Shown here: piece by piece, positions 8,324 through 16,879 of the stretch
How positions within the stretch are numbered: the first letter of the stretch is position 1
How the letters are laid out: every line of letters begins with the position of its first letter
NCBI GenBank assembly: GCA_024343425.1
Contig: BRLC01000007.1
Span: forward strand, 1-50,065
Direction of reading: 5' to 3'
DNA: 50,065 nucleotides
DNA from: Rhizobiaceae bacterium MnEN-MB40S
Lineage (GTDB): Bacteria > Pseudomonadota > Alphaproteobacteria > Rhizobiales > Rhizobiaceae
The notes under the pieces: model-generated
Told to the model about the DNA's origin: nothing
The model's database searches: none
What the model saw: only the letters and a program-made list of their open reading frames with translations
Translations under genes and position numbers: made by a program

Positions 8324-8391
8324 GGCGGAGCGCGGCAAGGTCCGCTCAATGAGCGGTTCGCATGTTGGTTGAAAGAAATAGGGCCGTCAGG

Positions 8392-9174
8392 CTACTTCGC
8401 CATGATCCCTCCATCGACGGCGATTGTCGAACCGGTCATGAAACTCGAGGCGGGTGAAGCCAGCAGGAGGGCCAGGCCTTTGATCTCATCCGGTTCGGCG
8501 ATGCGGCCGAGCGGAACCATGGATGCAAACTGCGCCTCGACTTCCGGCTGGCGAATGCGCCCCCCGGCGATATTGGTCCGGAAAGGGCCGGGCGCAATGC
8601 CGTTGACCATCACATTGTACTGCGCCAGTTCCATTGCCGCCTGGCGGACGAGATTGACCACGGCCGCCTTTGTCGCCGCATAGGCGTAACCGCACATGAC
8701 TTCAGAACGCAGGCCTGCGACCGAAGACACTGCGATGATGCGGCCGGAGCGCTGTTGCTTCATGTGCTTCGCCGCCGCCTGAATAGTGGCGAAGACGCTG
8801 CTCAGATTGACGTCCACCACCCGATCCCAGCGCTCGTCTTCCACGGCGTTGATTTGACCTGCGTCGGTTAGATAACCAGGACCGGCGGTGACGCCGGCGT
8901 TTGCGACCACAATGTCGAGGCTGCCGCGCGATGCTGCTACCCCATCTATAGTTTCACGCAGGAGTGACCGGTTGGAAACGTCCACGACCGCCGTCGTTAC
9001 CCGTTCGCCAAACGATCCGGAAACTCTTGCGAGGGTGTCGGCGTCCAGATCCAGCAGATGGAGATGCGCTCCGGCGGCGTGAAGACATTCGCCGATCGCC
9101 AGCCCAAGCCCGCTCGCGCCACCGGTGACAGCAGCCGTTTTTCCTTCCAGTGAGAACAGGTGATTCAAGTCCAT
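8392..9174 (-). CDS. Short-chain dehydrogenase/reductase (SDR)
   Basis: The product is about 260 aa from the ATG at 9174. GGAGG lies only 2 bp before that ATG, so the in-frame TTG at 9168, or TTG at 9183, are alternatives. Features are the Rossmann loop TGGASGLGLAIG (17-28), NAG (92-94) and the catalytic Ser150/151, Tyr165 and Lys169 (YAATK), in a classical SDR of normal length. An Asp-rich end of beta 2 (LLDLDAD) favours NAD(H). It reads toward the IclR gene, and its upstream region is shared with the divergent hydrolase/monooxygenase pair. It probably oxidises an alcohol intermediate or reduces a carbonyl in the catabolic route; the substrate is unknown. Confidence 0.85.
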   Translation of the reverse strand: MDLNHLFSLEGKTAAVTGGASGLGLAIGECLHAAGAHLHLLDLDADTLARVSGSFGERVTTAVVDVSNRSLLRETIDGVAASRGSLDIVVANAGVTAGPGYLTDAGQINAVEDERWDRVVDVNLSSVFATIQAAAKHMKQQRSGRIIAVSSVAGLRSEVMCGYAYAATKAAVVNLVRQAAMELAQYNVMVNGIAPGPFRTNIAGGRIRQPEVEAQFASMVPLGRIAEPDEIKGLALLLASPASSFMTGSTIAVDGGIMAK

Positions 9175-9183
9175 CTCCTCCAA

Positions 9184-9412
9184 ATGGTATACGATCTATA
9201 TGCGTAAGGTATTTTACGGGATTTGCAAGATTGAGTTATTAAGGAATATAAAAACAAATAAAAACAATAATATGAGGTGACTAATTCAAAAAATACGGAA
9301 TCCGAAAAAAATATCGGTTGACGAAAAACAGGATATAAGGTGTACAATACGACGCATGAAGTAAGCCCGCTGCCAGATTGGGAGCGGGGATGTCGGGGAG
9401 GAAAACGACAGG
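9184..9412. promoter_or_regulatory. Divergent promoter region, SDR / alpha-beta hydrolase
   Basis: This AT-rich region lies between divergent genes. Toward the hydrolase, TTGACG (9318-9323) is a good -35; the best -10 is TACAAT (9343-9348) with a long 19 bp spacer. Toward the SDR, AATGGTATACGAT starts at 9184 and resembles the half-site AATGGTA found near the GntR gene at 12162. TGTACAATAC at 9341 overlaps the -10 and is similar. GntR/FCD control of both directions is plausible but untested. Confidence 0.35.
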
Positions 9413-10189
9413 ATGAGTCATCAGGAATCCGTGGAAACGATCAACGGGTGTCGCACGCGTATCATGCGCGGCGGCAGCGGTGAGCCGCTGCTTTTCTTGC
9501 ATGGCGCGGCCGGCGCCGGCGCATGGCTGCCTTTCATGGAGGCGCTGTCAAAGTACTATGATGTCATTGTTCCCGAACACCCGGGCTTTGGCGGCTCCGA
9601 TACGCCGGACTGGCTGGACAATATCGGCGACCTCGCTTTCTTTTATCTGGACGTCATCGATCATTTCGGTCTTGAAAGCGTCCACCTCGTCGGCACCTCG
9701 ATTGGCGGCTGGATCGCGGCGGAGCTTGCGACGCGTAATTCCTCGCGCCTCAAGACGCTGACTCTGGTCGCGCCGGCCGGCGTTCATGTGAAAGGCGTCG
9801 TCAAAGGCGACATGTTCATGTGGTCGCCGGACGAGATGATGCAGAACCTTTTCCACAATCAGGAGATTGCGGCGGCGATGCCTGAGCCGAAGGACGACGA
9901 CGAAGTGATGGTCGTTCTCAAGAACCGTCTGATGACGGCCAAGCTCGGCTGGAGCCCTCGGTTCCACAATCCGGATCTGCCCAAGTGGCTCCACCGCATC
10001 AGTGTGCCGACACTGATCATCTGGGGCGACGACGACAAGTTGCTGCCGGCCGAAATGGGGCCGGCCTACCGTGATCTGATACCGAATTCGACGCTCGACA
10101 TCATCTCCGAATGCGGACACCTGCCGCATGTCGAGAAGGCGCAGGAGTTCACAACCAAGGTCACCAATTTCATTGAGGGAGCAGCGTAA
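9413..10189 (+). CDS. Alpha/beta hydrolase
   Basis: The product is 258 aa. It has the oxyanion/HG motif LLFLHGAAG (26-34), nucleophile elbow GTSIGG (94-99, Ser96), the acid region WGDDDKLLP (about 207) and catalytic His236 (ECGHLPHVE). The fold is of the meta-cleavage-product hydrolase/esterase type. Its TAA stop overlaps the next ATG by one base (TAATG), so translation is coupled to the flavin monooxygenase and the two enzymes probably act in sequence. Hydrolases paired with LLM monooxygenases often cleave an ester or amide formed or exposed by oxygenation; the substrate here is not known. Confidence 0.85.
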   Translation: MSHQESVETINGCRTRIMRGGSGEPLLFLHGAAGAGAWLPFMEALSKYYDVIVPEHPGFGGSDTPDWLDNIGDLAFFYLDVIDHFGLESVHLVGTSIGGWIAAELATRNSSRLKTLTLVAPAGVHVKGVVKGDMFMWSPDEMMQNLFHNQEIAAAMPEPKDDDEVMVVLKNRLMTAKLGWSPRFHNPDLPKWLHRISVPTLIIWGDDDKLLPAEMGPAYRDLIPNSTLDIISECGHLPHVEKAQEFTTKVTNFIEGAA

Positions 10190-11355
10190 TGAAATTCTAT
10201 ATGATGCACCTCATGCCCTATGCCGATCTGGATCTTGATTACGACCAGAAATATAATTCGGCATGGATCACGCTGCCCAACAGCTATTACGATCCGAAGA
10301 AGGGCGCCAAACTCTACAATCGCTACCTCGACGAACTCGAATATGCCGACCAGCTTGGCTTCGACGGCGTCTGCGTGAATGAACACCACCAGAACGCCTA
10401 CGGGTTGATGCCTCAGCCGGGCGTGATGGCCGGGGCGCTGGCGCGACGGACCAAAAAGGTCAAGATCGCCATTCTGGGTCGCGCGCTGCCTTTGTTGAAC
10501 AACCCGGTCACCGTGGCGGAAGAATTCGCGATGGTCGACAACATTACAGAGGGCCGTCTGATCGCCGGCTTCGTTCGCGGCATTGGCGCGGAATATCACG
10601 CCTGGAGCTCCAACCCGGCCAATTCGCACGATCGTTTCCATGAGGCGCATGACCTGATCGTCCGCGCGTGGACCGAGACCGGACCATTCGCCTTTGAAGG
10701 AAAGCACTACGAGTTCCAGTACGTCAATCTTTGGCCGCGTCCGTATCAGGAGCCGCATCCGCCGGTCTGGATACCTTCGCAAGGTTCAAGCGAGACGATT
10801 GATTGGGCGTCGCATCCCGATCGCCGCTACACCTATCTCCAGACCTTCACGCCGGTGACGATGCTCGCCAAGTACATGGCCATGTACAAGGAGCGCGCGC
10901 TTGAACAAGGCTACGAGGCGACCGAGGATCAGCTGGGCTGGTCGGTGCCGGTCTATGTCGCCGAAACCGACGAGATCGCGCGTCGCGAGGCCAAGGATCA
11001 CATCGAGACCTTCCTCAACAAGTTCCTGCGAATGCCGAAGGAAATGCTGCTGCCGCCCGGATATCTGTCGCTGCGCTCGATGATGGGCGTCATGAAAGCG
11101 AAATCCGCGATTGGCGGCAAGCAGACCATCGACGACGTGATCGACAAGGGCATGTTCATTTGCGGCAGTCCCGAGACAGTGCGTTCGCGCCTTGAACAGT
11201 ATCAGACCGAGATTGGCTTCGGTCATCTGCTGACGCTGCTTCAGTTTGGCACTCTGCCGGCTGAACTCACTCGGAAGAACATGGAAATCTACGCCAGCGA
11301 AGTGATGCCGTACCTTCGGGAGAAAACTTCGGCTGAACCGGCGATGGCGGACTGA
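10189..11355 (+). CDS. LLM class flavin-dependent monooxygenase (luciferase-like)
   Basis: The product is 388 aa. The bacterial-luciferase-like TIM barrel is shown by YADQLGFDGVCVNEHHQNAYG (substrate/flavin face), NPVTVAEEFAMVDNITEGRLIAGFVRG and the late HDRFHEAHDLIVRAWTETGPF, then YVNLWPRPYQEPHPPVWIPS. Such enzymes use reduced FMN delivered by a separate reductase; an NADPH-FMN reductase gene is 1.7 kb downstream (13081), consistent with a two-component system. It starts within the stop of the alpha/beta hydrolase. Known relatives hydroxylate or cleave C-N, C-S or ring bonds, so the specific reaction cannot be assigned. Confidence 0.88.
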   Translation: MKFYMMHLMPYADLDLDYDQKYNSAWITLPNSYYDPKKGAKLYNRYLDELEYADQLGFDGVCVNEHHQNAYGLMPQPGVMAGALARRTKKVKIAILGRALPLLNNPVTVAEEFAMVDNITEGRLIAGFVRGIGAEYHAWSSNPANSHDRFHEAHDLIVRAWTETGPFAFEGKHYEFQYVNLWPRPYQEPHPPVWIPSQGSSETIDWASHPDRRYTYLQTFTPVTMLAKYMAMYKERALEQGYEATEDQLGWSVPVYVAETDEIARREAKDHIETFLNKFLRMPKEMLLPPGYLSLRSMMGVMKAKSAIGGKQTIDDVIDKGMFICGSPETVRSRLEQYQTEIGFGHLLTLLQFGTLPAELTRKNMEIYASEVMPYLREKTSAEPAMAD

Positions 11356-11377
11356 TGTCTCGGCCAATCCGGACGCT

Positions 11378-12058
11378 TCAATCCGGTTCCGGATCGGGAT
11401 CGGTGAGAATGGACAGGAGGTGGGCGTTCATCGCCGCCTCCGCCCAGTCCGGGTTGCCGGCTTTCAGGGCGTCAATGATTTCGCGGTGTTGGCGGTGCGT
11501 GCGGCGCGTGCGGTCTTCCAACGGTTCACGGTAAAAATTGAAGATGGACGGTGGTAATTCCAGCGATGAGGCAAGAATGCGATCCAAACGCGGACTGTCG
11601 GCTGCTGCAGCAATTGTCGCATGGAATTCGTTGTTGAGGTGGTCGAATTGAGACAGGTGACCGTGCCAGCCGAGCTTGGCGAAAATGCTCTCCATCTCCC
11701 GTTCGAGTTCCTCGAGATGGTCGATCTGGGAAGGGGTGATACGGCGCGCGGCCCGGCGGGCGCCGTGCCCTTCGAGCTTGGCGCGCAGTCGGAAAACTTC
11801 GGCGACCTCCGACATGGAAAAGTTGGCGACCTGGCCGCGCCGATAGCGTTCAAGCACCACAAGGCCTTCATTGGAGAGCCGCTGCAATGCCTCGCGGACC
11901 GGCGTTCTGCTGACGCCGATCTGTTCGGCCAGCTTCGCCTCCTGCAAAGCCTCACCGGATTTGAGCTCTCCGGTGACGATTGCCGACCGGATGTGACGAT
12001 AGGCGATTTCGACGGCGCCCCCGGCTTCGGTTCCATCCTTCGGTATTCTGTTGGTCAT
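11378..12058 (-). CDS. GntR family regulator, FCD subfamily
   Basis: The product is about 226 aa from the ATG at 12058; an upstream in-frame ATG at 12139 would add 27 atypical residues and has no better ribosome site. The N-terminal winged helix is IAYRHIRSAIVTGELKSGEALQEAKLAEQIGVSRTPVREALQRLSNEGLV. The C-terminal FCD domain keeps its metal/ligand residues in FDHLNNEFHATI, THRQHREIIDAL and MNAHLLSIL. FCD regulators bind organic-acid effectors and usually repress adjacent catabolic or uptake genes. It is convergent with the LLM monooxygenase (22 bp gap) and divergent from the SDR at 12221, where an inverted repeat lies. Confidence 0.9.
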   Translation of the reverse strand: MTNRIPKDGTEAGGAVEIAYRHIRSAIVTGELKSGEALQEAKLAEQIGVSRTPVREALQRLSNEGLVVLERYRRGQVANFSMSEVAEVFRLRAKLEGHGARRAARRITPSQIDHLEELEREMESIFAKLGWHGHLSQFDHLNNEFHATIAAAADSPRLDRILASSLELPPSIFNFYREPLEDRTRRTHRQHREIIDALKAGNPDWAEAAMNAHLLSILTDPDPEPD

Positions 12059-12161
12059 GCGTCCCGGTCCGATTCTGTCCAATCCTTTCGCACGCTCCGC
12101 GCGAAAGGGCAAGTTGATGGCGGTTGCATACCAAAACAATCTAAATCAATGGATAAACAGG

Positions 12162-12188
12162 AATGGTAACTATGTTTTGTGTACCATT
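12162..12188. promoter_or_regulatory. Candidate GntR operator, AATGGTA-N13-TACCATT
   Basis: Perfect 7-bp inverted arms lie at 12162-12168 and 12182-12188, in the AT-rich gap between the GntR/FCD gene and the SDR at 12221. A related half-site (ATACCA, 12128-12133) lies closer to gntR, and AATGGTA recurs at 9184-9190. FCD proteins bind short palindromes of the TGGTNNACCA type, so autoregulation plus control of the downstream operon is a reasonable inference. Confidence 0.4.
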
Positions 12189-12220
12189 GTTATATGCGGT
12201 AGGATGTTTGGGGCGCCGTT

Positions 12221-13066
12221 ATGAAGATTGAATCGGGACATGTGGCATACGTTTCAGGCGGTGGCTCAGGCATAGGTCGGGGCTTTTGCATTGAATTGGC
12301 GCGTCGGGGCGTCCAGGTCGGCGTCTGCGATATTCGCGGTGACGACGCGCGTGAAACGGTGCGCCAGATTGAAGAGATCGGCGGCAAGGCCATCGCGCTT
12401 GAAACCGATGTTTCTGATCAGTCCTCCGTCGATACCGCCGCAGACGCGATCGAATCGGTTTTCGGCGATGTCAGCCTTGTGTTCAACAACGCCGGTGTCG
12501 CCATGCACGGCGTGCCGGTCGAAGAGATAAGCCTTTCCGAATGGGACTGGGCGATTGGCGTCAATGTCATGGGCGTCATCCACGGGGTCCGCACATTCGT
12601 TCCCCGTCTCAAGAAGTCCGGCAAGCCCGCCCATATCGTCAATACGGCGTCGATCGGCGGTTTTCAGGTCAATCCGGATTTCCTGACGGTCGCCTATTCG
12701 ATGACGAAATACGCCGTCGTGGCGTTGAGCGAAGGATTGCGCAACGAACTGGCCGAAACGCGGATCGGCGTTTCGGTGCTCGCGCCGGCTGCTGTCGACA
12801 CCGGCATTCATCTGTCTGAGCGCAGCCGCCCGGAACGGCTGGGCGGCGCCTATGTGCGGCCGGAAAATCACTTCATGGGCGAACTGATCAAAGGCGGCGC
12901 CCAGCCAAACGACATCGCGAACATCGTGCTGTCAGCCGTCGAGAGCGATGGCTTTTATATCTTCCCGCATCCCGAGACGCGCCCCTGGCTGGAGCGCCGT
13001 TTCAGCGAAATTCTCGGCGCTTACGACGCGGCCGATGCTGCAGCCAAGCCGCTTGCGGCCGAATGA
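12221..13066 (+). CDS. Short-chain dehydrogenase/reductase (SDR)
   Basis: The product is 281 aa. It has the coenzyme loop SGGGSGIGRG (12-21), Asp37 after beta 2 (VCDIRGDD, favouring NAD), NNAG (89-92) and catalytic Ser144, Tyr159 and Lys163 (YSMTK). It is a classical SDR with a slightly extended C-terminal lid (FPHPETRPWLERRF), as in dehydrogenases acting on larger or alicyclic alcohols. It is the first gene of a plus-strand run ending at 18825. Its stop overlaps an ATG of the reductase frame (ATGA), though the reductase more likely starts at 13081. It probably oxidises an intermediate; the substrate is unknown. Confidence 0.85.
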   Translation: MKIESGHVAYVSGGGSGIGRGFCIELARRGVQVGVCDIRGDDARETVRQIEEIGGKAIALETDVSDQSSVDTAADAIESVFGDVSLVFNNAGVAMHGVPVEEISLSEWDWAIGVNVMGVIHGVRTFVPRLKKSGKPAHIVNTASIGGFQVNPDFLTVAYSMTKYAVVALSEGLRNELAETRIGVSVLAPAAVDTGIHLSERSRPERLGGAYVRPENHFMGELIKGGAQPNDIANIVLSAVESDGFYIFPHPETRPWLERRFSEILGAYDAADAAAKPLAAE

Positions 13067-13080
13067 CGAAAGGAAACCAG

Positions 13081-13743
13081 ATGCCAGAGCACACAATCAG
13101 CTTCAACGGGCGGCCGGATCGCGCATCGTCGGGCAAGACGGCTCCTCACATCGTCGGCATCGGCGGCACGACCCGCATCGGGTCCAGTTCGGAAGCTGCG
13201 CTGCGGTTCGCTCTGAAATGCGCAGAGTCAGAAGGCGCGAGCGTCGAACTGATCGCCGGACCGCTCCTTGATTTGCCGAACTATGACCCGTCGGACGAAC
13301 ATCGCTCTCCGTCAGCCCTGCGGCTTGTGAAGTCTCTGCGCAAGGCGGACGGCGTCATCATCTCGACGCCGAGTTATCACGGCGGTATTTCCGGCATGAT
13401 CAAGAACGCGCTCGACTATGTCGAAGACATGCGCGACGATCAGGAGCCCTACTTCGAAGGCCGTAGCGTCGGTCTGATCGTGTCGGCCTACGGCGCACAG
13501 GCGCTCGGCATCACGATGGCGTCGACCCGTTCGATCATTCACGCGTTGCGCGGCTGGCCCACGCCCTACGCCGCGACCCTGAATTCAGCCGACAAGCCGT
13601 TCGAAAACGGGTTGCCGGCGAATGAATCCGTTGCCGAACAGCTGCGCATTGTCGCTCAGCAAACCGTCGCATTCGCCAACATGAAATTGGCTAGCAGCAA
13701 CGGCGCCCAGCAGGCTGACACTCTATCGGCAGCCACCGGGTAA
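13081..13743 (+). CDS. NAD(P)H-dependent FMN reductase
   Basis: The product is 220 aa from the ATG at 13081, which has AGGA 7 bp upstream; the overlapping ATG at 13063 has none. Flavodoxin-like fold: VGIGGTTRIGSSSEAALRFA (25-44, FMN-phosphate loop) and STPSYHGGISGMIKNALDYVED (95-116), both hallmarks of the FMN_red family (SsuE/MsuE/ChrR type). It would reduce free FMN with NAD(P)H and supply FMNH2 to the LLM monooxygenase at 10189, the only flavin-reductase-dependent enzyme recognised nearby. The pairing is inferred from proximity; the two genes are in neighbouring, not identical, transcription units. Confidence 0.85.
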   Translation: MPEHTISFNGRPDRASSGKTAPHIVGIGGTTRIGSSSEAALRFALKCAESEGASVELIAGPLLDLPNYDPSDEHRSPSALRLVKSLRKADGVIISTPSYHGGISGMIKNALDYVEDMRDDQEPYFEGRSVGLIVSAYGAQALGITMASTRSIIHALRGWPTPYAATLNSADKPFENGLPANESVAEQLRIVAQQTVAFANMKLASSNGAQQADTLSAATG

Positions 13744-13752
13744 TCATCATGC

Positions 13753-13785
13753 GTCCGGCTGTGGAGGCAGCCGGACATCTGTTTT
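13753..13785 (+). terminator. Candidate intrinsic terminator after FMN reductase
   Basis: An 8-bp GC-rich stem (GTCCGGCT at 13753-13760 with AGCCGGAC at 13769-13776, loop of 8) is followed by ATCTGTTTTG. It lies 10 bp after the reductase stop and 46 bp before the TAXI gene. The U-tract is imperfect, so it may act as a partial terminator that sets apart binding-protein expression. Confidence 0.5.
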
Positions 13786-13822
13786 GTTGGATCCGAATTG
13801 TTCGGAAAAAGGGAGGAAATCC

Positions 13823-14788
13823 ATGCGAAGTCTACTTGTTACTCTTGCGTCCGCGGTTGTTCTCAGCGCTGGCGTGCTGACGGGCGCGGCCAATGCCGAG
13901 ACCGTCTCGATGGCCACGTTGCCGCCGGGCGCAATCAACAATGTGCAGGCGCAGGCAATCGCCAAGGTGCTTCAGGAAAACACCGATCTCCAGGTGCGCG
14001 TCGTCAGCTTCAACGGGCCGGCCGCCATCCTCGGCTCCGTTCAGAACGGTCAGGCGGAATTCGCCTTCGTATCCAATGATGAGGCCGGCGTCGCATTTCA
14101 GGGCGTTGGAGAACATGGCGGCCGCGCAATGGAAGATCTGCGGCTTGCTGTGACGGCGTTCCCGTTCAAGGTCGGCATTCTTGTGCGCAAGGATTCAGGC
14201 ATCAACAGCGTCGCCGACCTTAAAGGCAAGCGTTTCCCGACGGGCTGGCAGGGATTCAAGCAGGGTATCGATCTTTCGAACGCCATGCTCGCCACCGCCG
14301 GTCTTAGCCTCGACGACATGGACGGCGTTCCAACCGCCAATCTTCTTCGCGCCGCCGACGACTTCAAGGCCGGCAGGCTCGACGCGACGATCTTCGCCGT
14401 AGGCGCGCCGAAGGTCGCCGAACTGGACGCAGCCGTTGGCATCAAGTTCCTTGATCTGCCGGATACGGAAGAGGCGGCTGCCGCGATGAACGCCGTGCGT
14501 CCGGAATACCATCTGGCCGAGCAGGCCCCGGCGCCGCATCTTGCTGGCGTCGATGGAGAAACCACCCTTATGGAATATGCGGTGGCGGTTGTCGTCAACG
14601 CCAATGTTTCCGACGAAATGGTTCAAAAGGTCAATGAAGCGATCTACGCCAACAAGGAAGGCCTCGTGGCTGGCCATCCCTCCTTCAATGCGATGACCCA
14701 GGAGGGTCTTTCGATGAAGCAGCCGCGCGTTCCGTACCATCCGGCTTCGATCGAATTTTTCAAGGAAAAGGGCATCTGGCAGGAGTAA
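13823..14788 (+). CDS. TAXI family TRAP transporter substrate-binding protein
   Basis: The product is 321 aa from the ATG at 13823, with GGGAGGAA at 13811-13818. A Sec signal peptide of about 25 residues ends ANA|ET. The mature protein shows TAXI features: MATLPPGAINNVQAQAIAKVLQENT, VSFNGPAAILGSVQNGQAEFAFVSNDEA and SVADLKGKRFPTG. TAXI proteins capture organic acids in the periplasm for a fused DctQM permease, encoded next. An inverted repeat TCCGAA-TTG-TTCGGA (13792-13806) precedes the ribosome site. The ligand is unknown, but the following ring-cleavage genes suggest an aromatic or related acid. Confidence 0.9.
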   Translation: MRSLLVTLASAVVLSAGVLTGAANAETVSMATLPPGAINNVQAQAIAKVLQENTDLQVRVVSFNGPAAILGSVQNGQAEFAFVSNDEAGVAFQGVGEHGGRAMEDLRLAVTAFPFKVGILVRKDSGINSVADLKGKRFPTGWQGFKQGIDLSNAMLATAGLSLDDMDGVPTANLLRAADDFKAGRLDATIFAVGAPKVAELDAAVGIKFLDLPDTEEAAAAMNAVRPEYHLAEQAPAPHLAGVDGETTLMEYAVAVVVNANVSDEMVQKVNEAIYANKEGLVAGHPSFNAMTQEGLSMKQPRVPYHPASIEFFKEKGIWQE

Positions 14789-14845
14789 TTCTGCCGGTCC
14801 CTTTCCTGAAGAACCTTTTCAAGACCAATCGATCCAGTTGGAGCC

Positions 14846-16837
14846 ATGGCATTGGCCGATAGTGAAACAACAGCAGAGCCAGTCATTCAACCGGGTCTCG
14901 ACCCTGAACCCGAACTGCCGGCGCGTCCGGCGGTTCGGATCGTGTCGGCCACTCTGGGCGCATTGATCGCCTTCGCTGGTCTGGCATGGGGCGCCAATCT
15001 CTATCGCATGATCGGTTGGAACTTTCTCGCCGAGCAGTTCCTCGCCGCGGTTCTCGGAATGGCCATCGCCGTGGTCTTCGTCATCCGCCCGCTGCGGCGC
15101 GACGATCCCACCGGTAACCCGGCCTGGTATGACTGGGTTCTTGCCGCCATCGCGCTGGCCAACGGCCTCTACGTCGCAGTCGAATATCCGAACATTCTGT
15201 CGACATTCTTCAATCTTCCGCTCGACGGCCTGATCGCCGCCTGGATCTTCTTTGTGTTTGTCATCGAAGGCCTGCGCCGGACATCCGGCTGGTCGCTGGT
15301 TTTCGTCGTGCTTGCCTTCACCGCCTACGCGCTCGTCGGCCATCTGGTCGGCGGCGATCTGGAGACGCGCGAGGTGGAGCTAAACCGTATGATCCTCTAT
15401 CTCGGGGTCGATACGAGCGGGCTTTTCGGGCTTGTCCTCCTTGTCGGGGTGACTGTCGTCATACCGTTCGTCTTCTTCGGGCAATTGCTGTCGTCATCGG
15501 GCGGCGCGGCTTTCTTCAATGATATTTCGCTTGCTCTGATGGGCCGTTTCCGCGGCGGCGGCGCGAAGATCTCGGTGTTGGCCTCGTCGCTGTTCGGGTC
15601 GATCAACGGCATCGTCGTCTCTAATATCCTCGCGACAGGCGTCATCACCATTCCGATGATGAAGAAGGCCGGCTTTCGCCCCGAGAAGGCTGCAGCCATC
15701 GAGGCCAGCAGTTCCAATGGCGGCCAGTTGATGCCGCCGGTCATGGGCGCAGTGGCGTTCCTCATGGCCGATTTCCTGCAGATATCCTACGCTGACGTCG
15801 CGATTGCGGCGCTCGCGCCCTCGCTGCTTTATTATCTTGCGCTTTTCATCCAGGTCGATCTTGAGGCGGCGAAGGATGGCATCACCCGCGTTCCGGCGGC
15901 GCAGATTCCCCGATTGCTAAAGGTTTTCGCCAGAGGATGCGCGTTCTTCCTGCCATTTGCTGTTCTCATCTATGCGCTGTTCTGGCAAAACCGCGAAGCC
16001 GAGAACGCCGCAGTATTCGCCTCCATCGCGGTTATGCTGGTCGGGTTCGTTCTTTCCTACAGCGGCAGCCGTCTGACCATCCGCGAGGTCTGGAACTGCA
16101 TCGTCCGCACCGGCCTGTCCTCCGCCGATATCATCATGATCGCGGCCGCCGCCGGCTTCATCATGGGCATCCTGCAATATACCGGTCTCGGCTTCGCGCT
16201 GACGCTGCTTCTGGTCAAACTCGGCTCGGGCAATGTGTTCCTGCTTCTGGTGATCGCCGCCGTTATGTGCATCATTCTCGGCATGGGCATGCCGACGCTT
16301 GGCGTTTACGTCCTGTTGGCGGTTCTGATTGCGCCGGCATTGATCGAGGTCGGCATTACACCGCTCGCCGCCCATATGTTCATTCTCTATCTTGGCATGA
16401 TGTCCTTCGTAACGCCGCCAGTGGCAATCGCCGCTTTCTTTGCCGCGACTTTAGCCAAGGCGGATCCGATGAAGACCGGATGGGCGGCGATGCGCTTTTC
16501 CTGGCCGGCCTATATCGTGCCTTTCCTGTTCGTCTTCTCACCGTCGCTTCTGTTGCAGAGCACGTCTCCGGTGGGTATCGCCGTGTCGCTTGCGACCGCC
16601 GCCGCCGGTGTGTGGATCGTTTCTGCAGGCATGATCGGCTTCGGGTTTCGGCACATGACGCCGGCGACGCGCATCGCAGCCATAGTTGGCGGCGGCCTGC
16701 TGTTGTTGCCGCCGGAATTCGCCCCTTGGGCGCCTTACGCGAACATTGCCGGAGTTCTGATCGCCGCTGGAGTTTTGACGATGGAGTTTCTGGCTCGAAA
16801 GCGGAGCGTCGCATCGCGCGGCGCGCCGGCGGAATAA
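14846..16837 (+). CDS. TRAP transporter permease, fused DctQ-DctM (TAXI type)
   Basis: The product is 663 aa. A soluble N-terminus of about 30 residues precedes four or so DctQ-like helices, then a long DctM-type membrane domain. The region FGSINGIVVSNILATGVITIPMMKKAGFRPEKAAAIEASSSNGGQLMPPVMGAVAF matches the highly conserved first DctM repeat, and GMGMPTLGVYVLLAVLIAPALIEVGITPLAAHMFILYLGMMSFVTPPVAIAAF the second. It is an inner-membrane Na+- or H+-driven symporter partner of the TAXI binding protein 57 bp upstream. The fusion and size are standard for TAXI systems. Confidence 0.92.
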   Translation: MALADSETTAEPVIQPGLDPEPELPARPAVRIVSATLGALIAFAGLAWGANLYRMIGWNFLAEQFLAAVLGMAIAVVFVIRPLRRDDPTGNPAWYDWVLAAIALANGLYVAVEYPNILSTFFNLPLDGLIAAWIFFVFVIEGLRRTSGWSLVFVVLAFTAYALVGHLVGGDLETREVELNRMILYLGVDTSGLFGLVLLVGVTVVIPFVFFGQLLSSSGGAAFFNDISLALMGRFRGGGAKISVLASSLFGSINGIVVSNILATGVITIPMMKKAGFRPEKAAAIEASSSNGGQLMPPVMGAVAFLMADFLQISYADVAIAALAPSLLYYLALFIQVDLEAAKDGITRVPAAQIPRLLKVFARGCAFFLPFAVLIYALFWQNREAENAAVFASIAVMLVGFVLSYSGSRLTIREVWNCIVRTGLSSADIIMIAAAAGFIMGILQYTGLGFALTLLLVKLGSGNVFLLLVIAAVMCIILGMGMPTLGVYVLLAVLIAPALIEVGITPLAAHMFILYLGMMSFVTPPVAIAAFFAATLAKADPMKTGWAAMRFSWPAYIVPFLFVFSPSLLLQSTSPVGIAVSLATAAAGVWIVSAGMIGFGFRHMTPATRIAAIVGGGLLLLPPEFAPWAPYANIAGVLIAAGVLTMEFLARKRSVASRGAPAE

Positions 16838-16839
16838 CG

Positions 16840-16860
16840 ACGCCCTATACCGGGCGTTTT
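16840..16860 (+). terminator. Small stem-loop with T-run after the TRAP permease
   Basis: ACGCCC (16840-16845) pairs with GGGCGT (16852-16857) around a 6-nt loop, followed by TTT. It lies 2 bp after the permease stop and 20 bp before the dioxygenase start. The short stem and T-tract suggest attenuation or read-through rather than full termination. Confidence 0.4.
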
Positions 16861-16879
16861 GTATGAAAGAGGTATTGCT

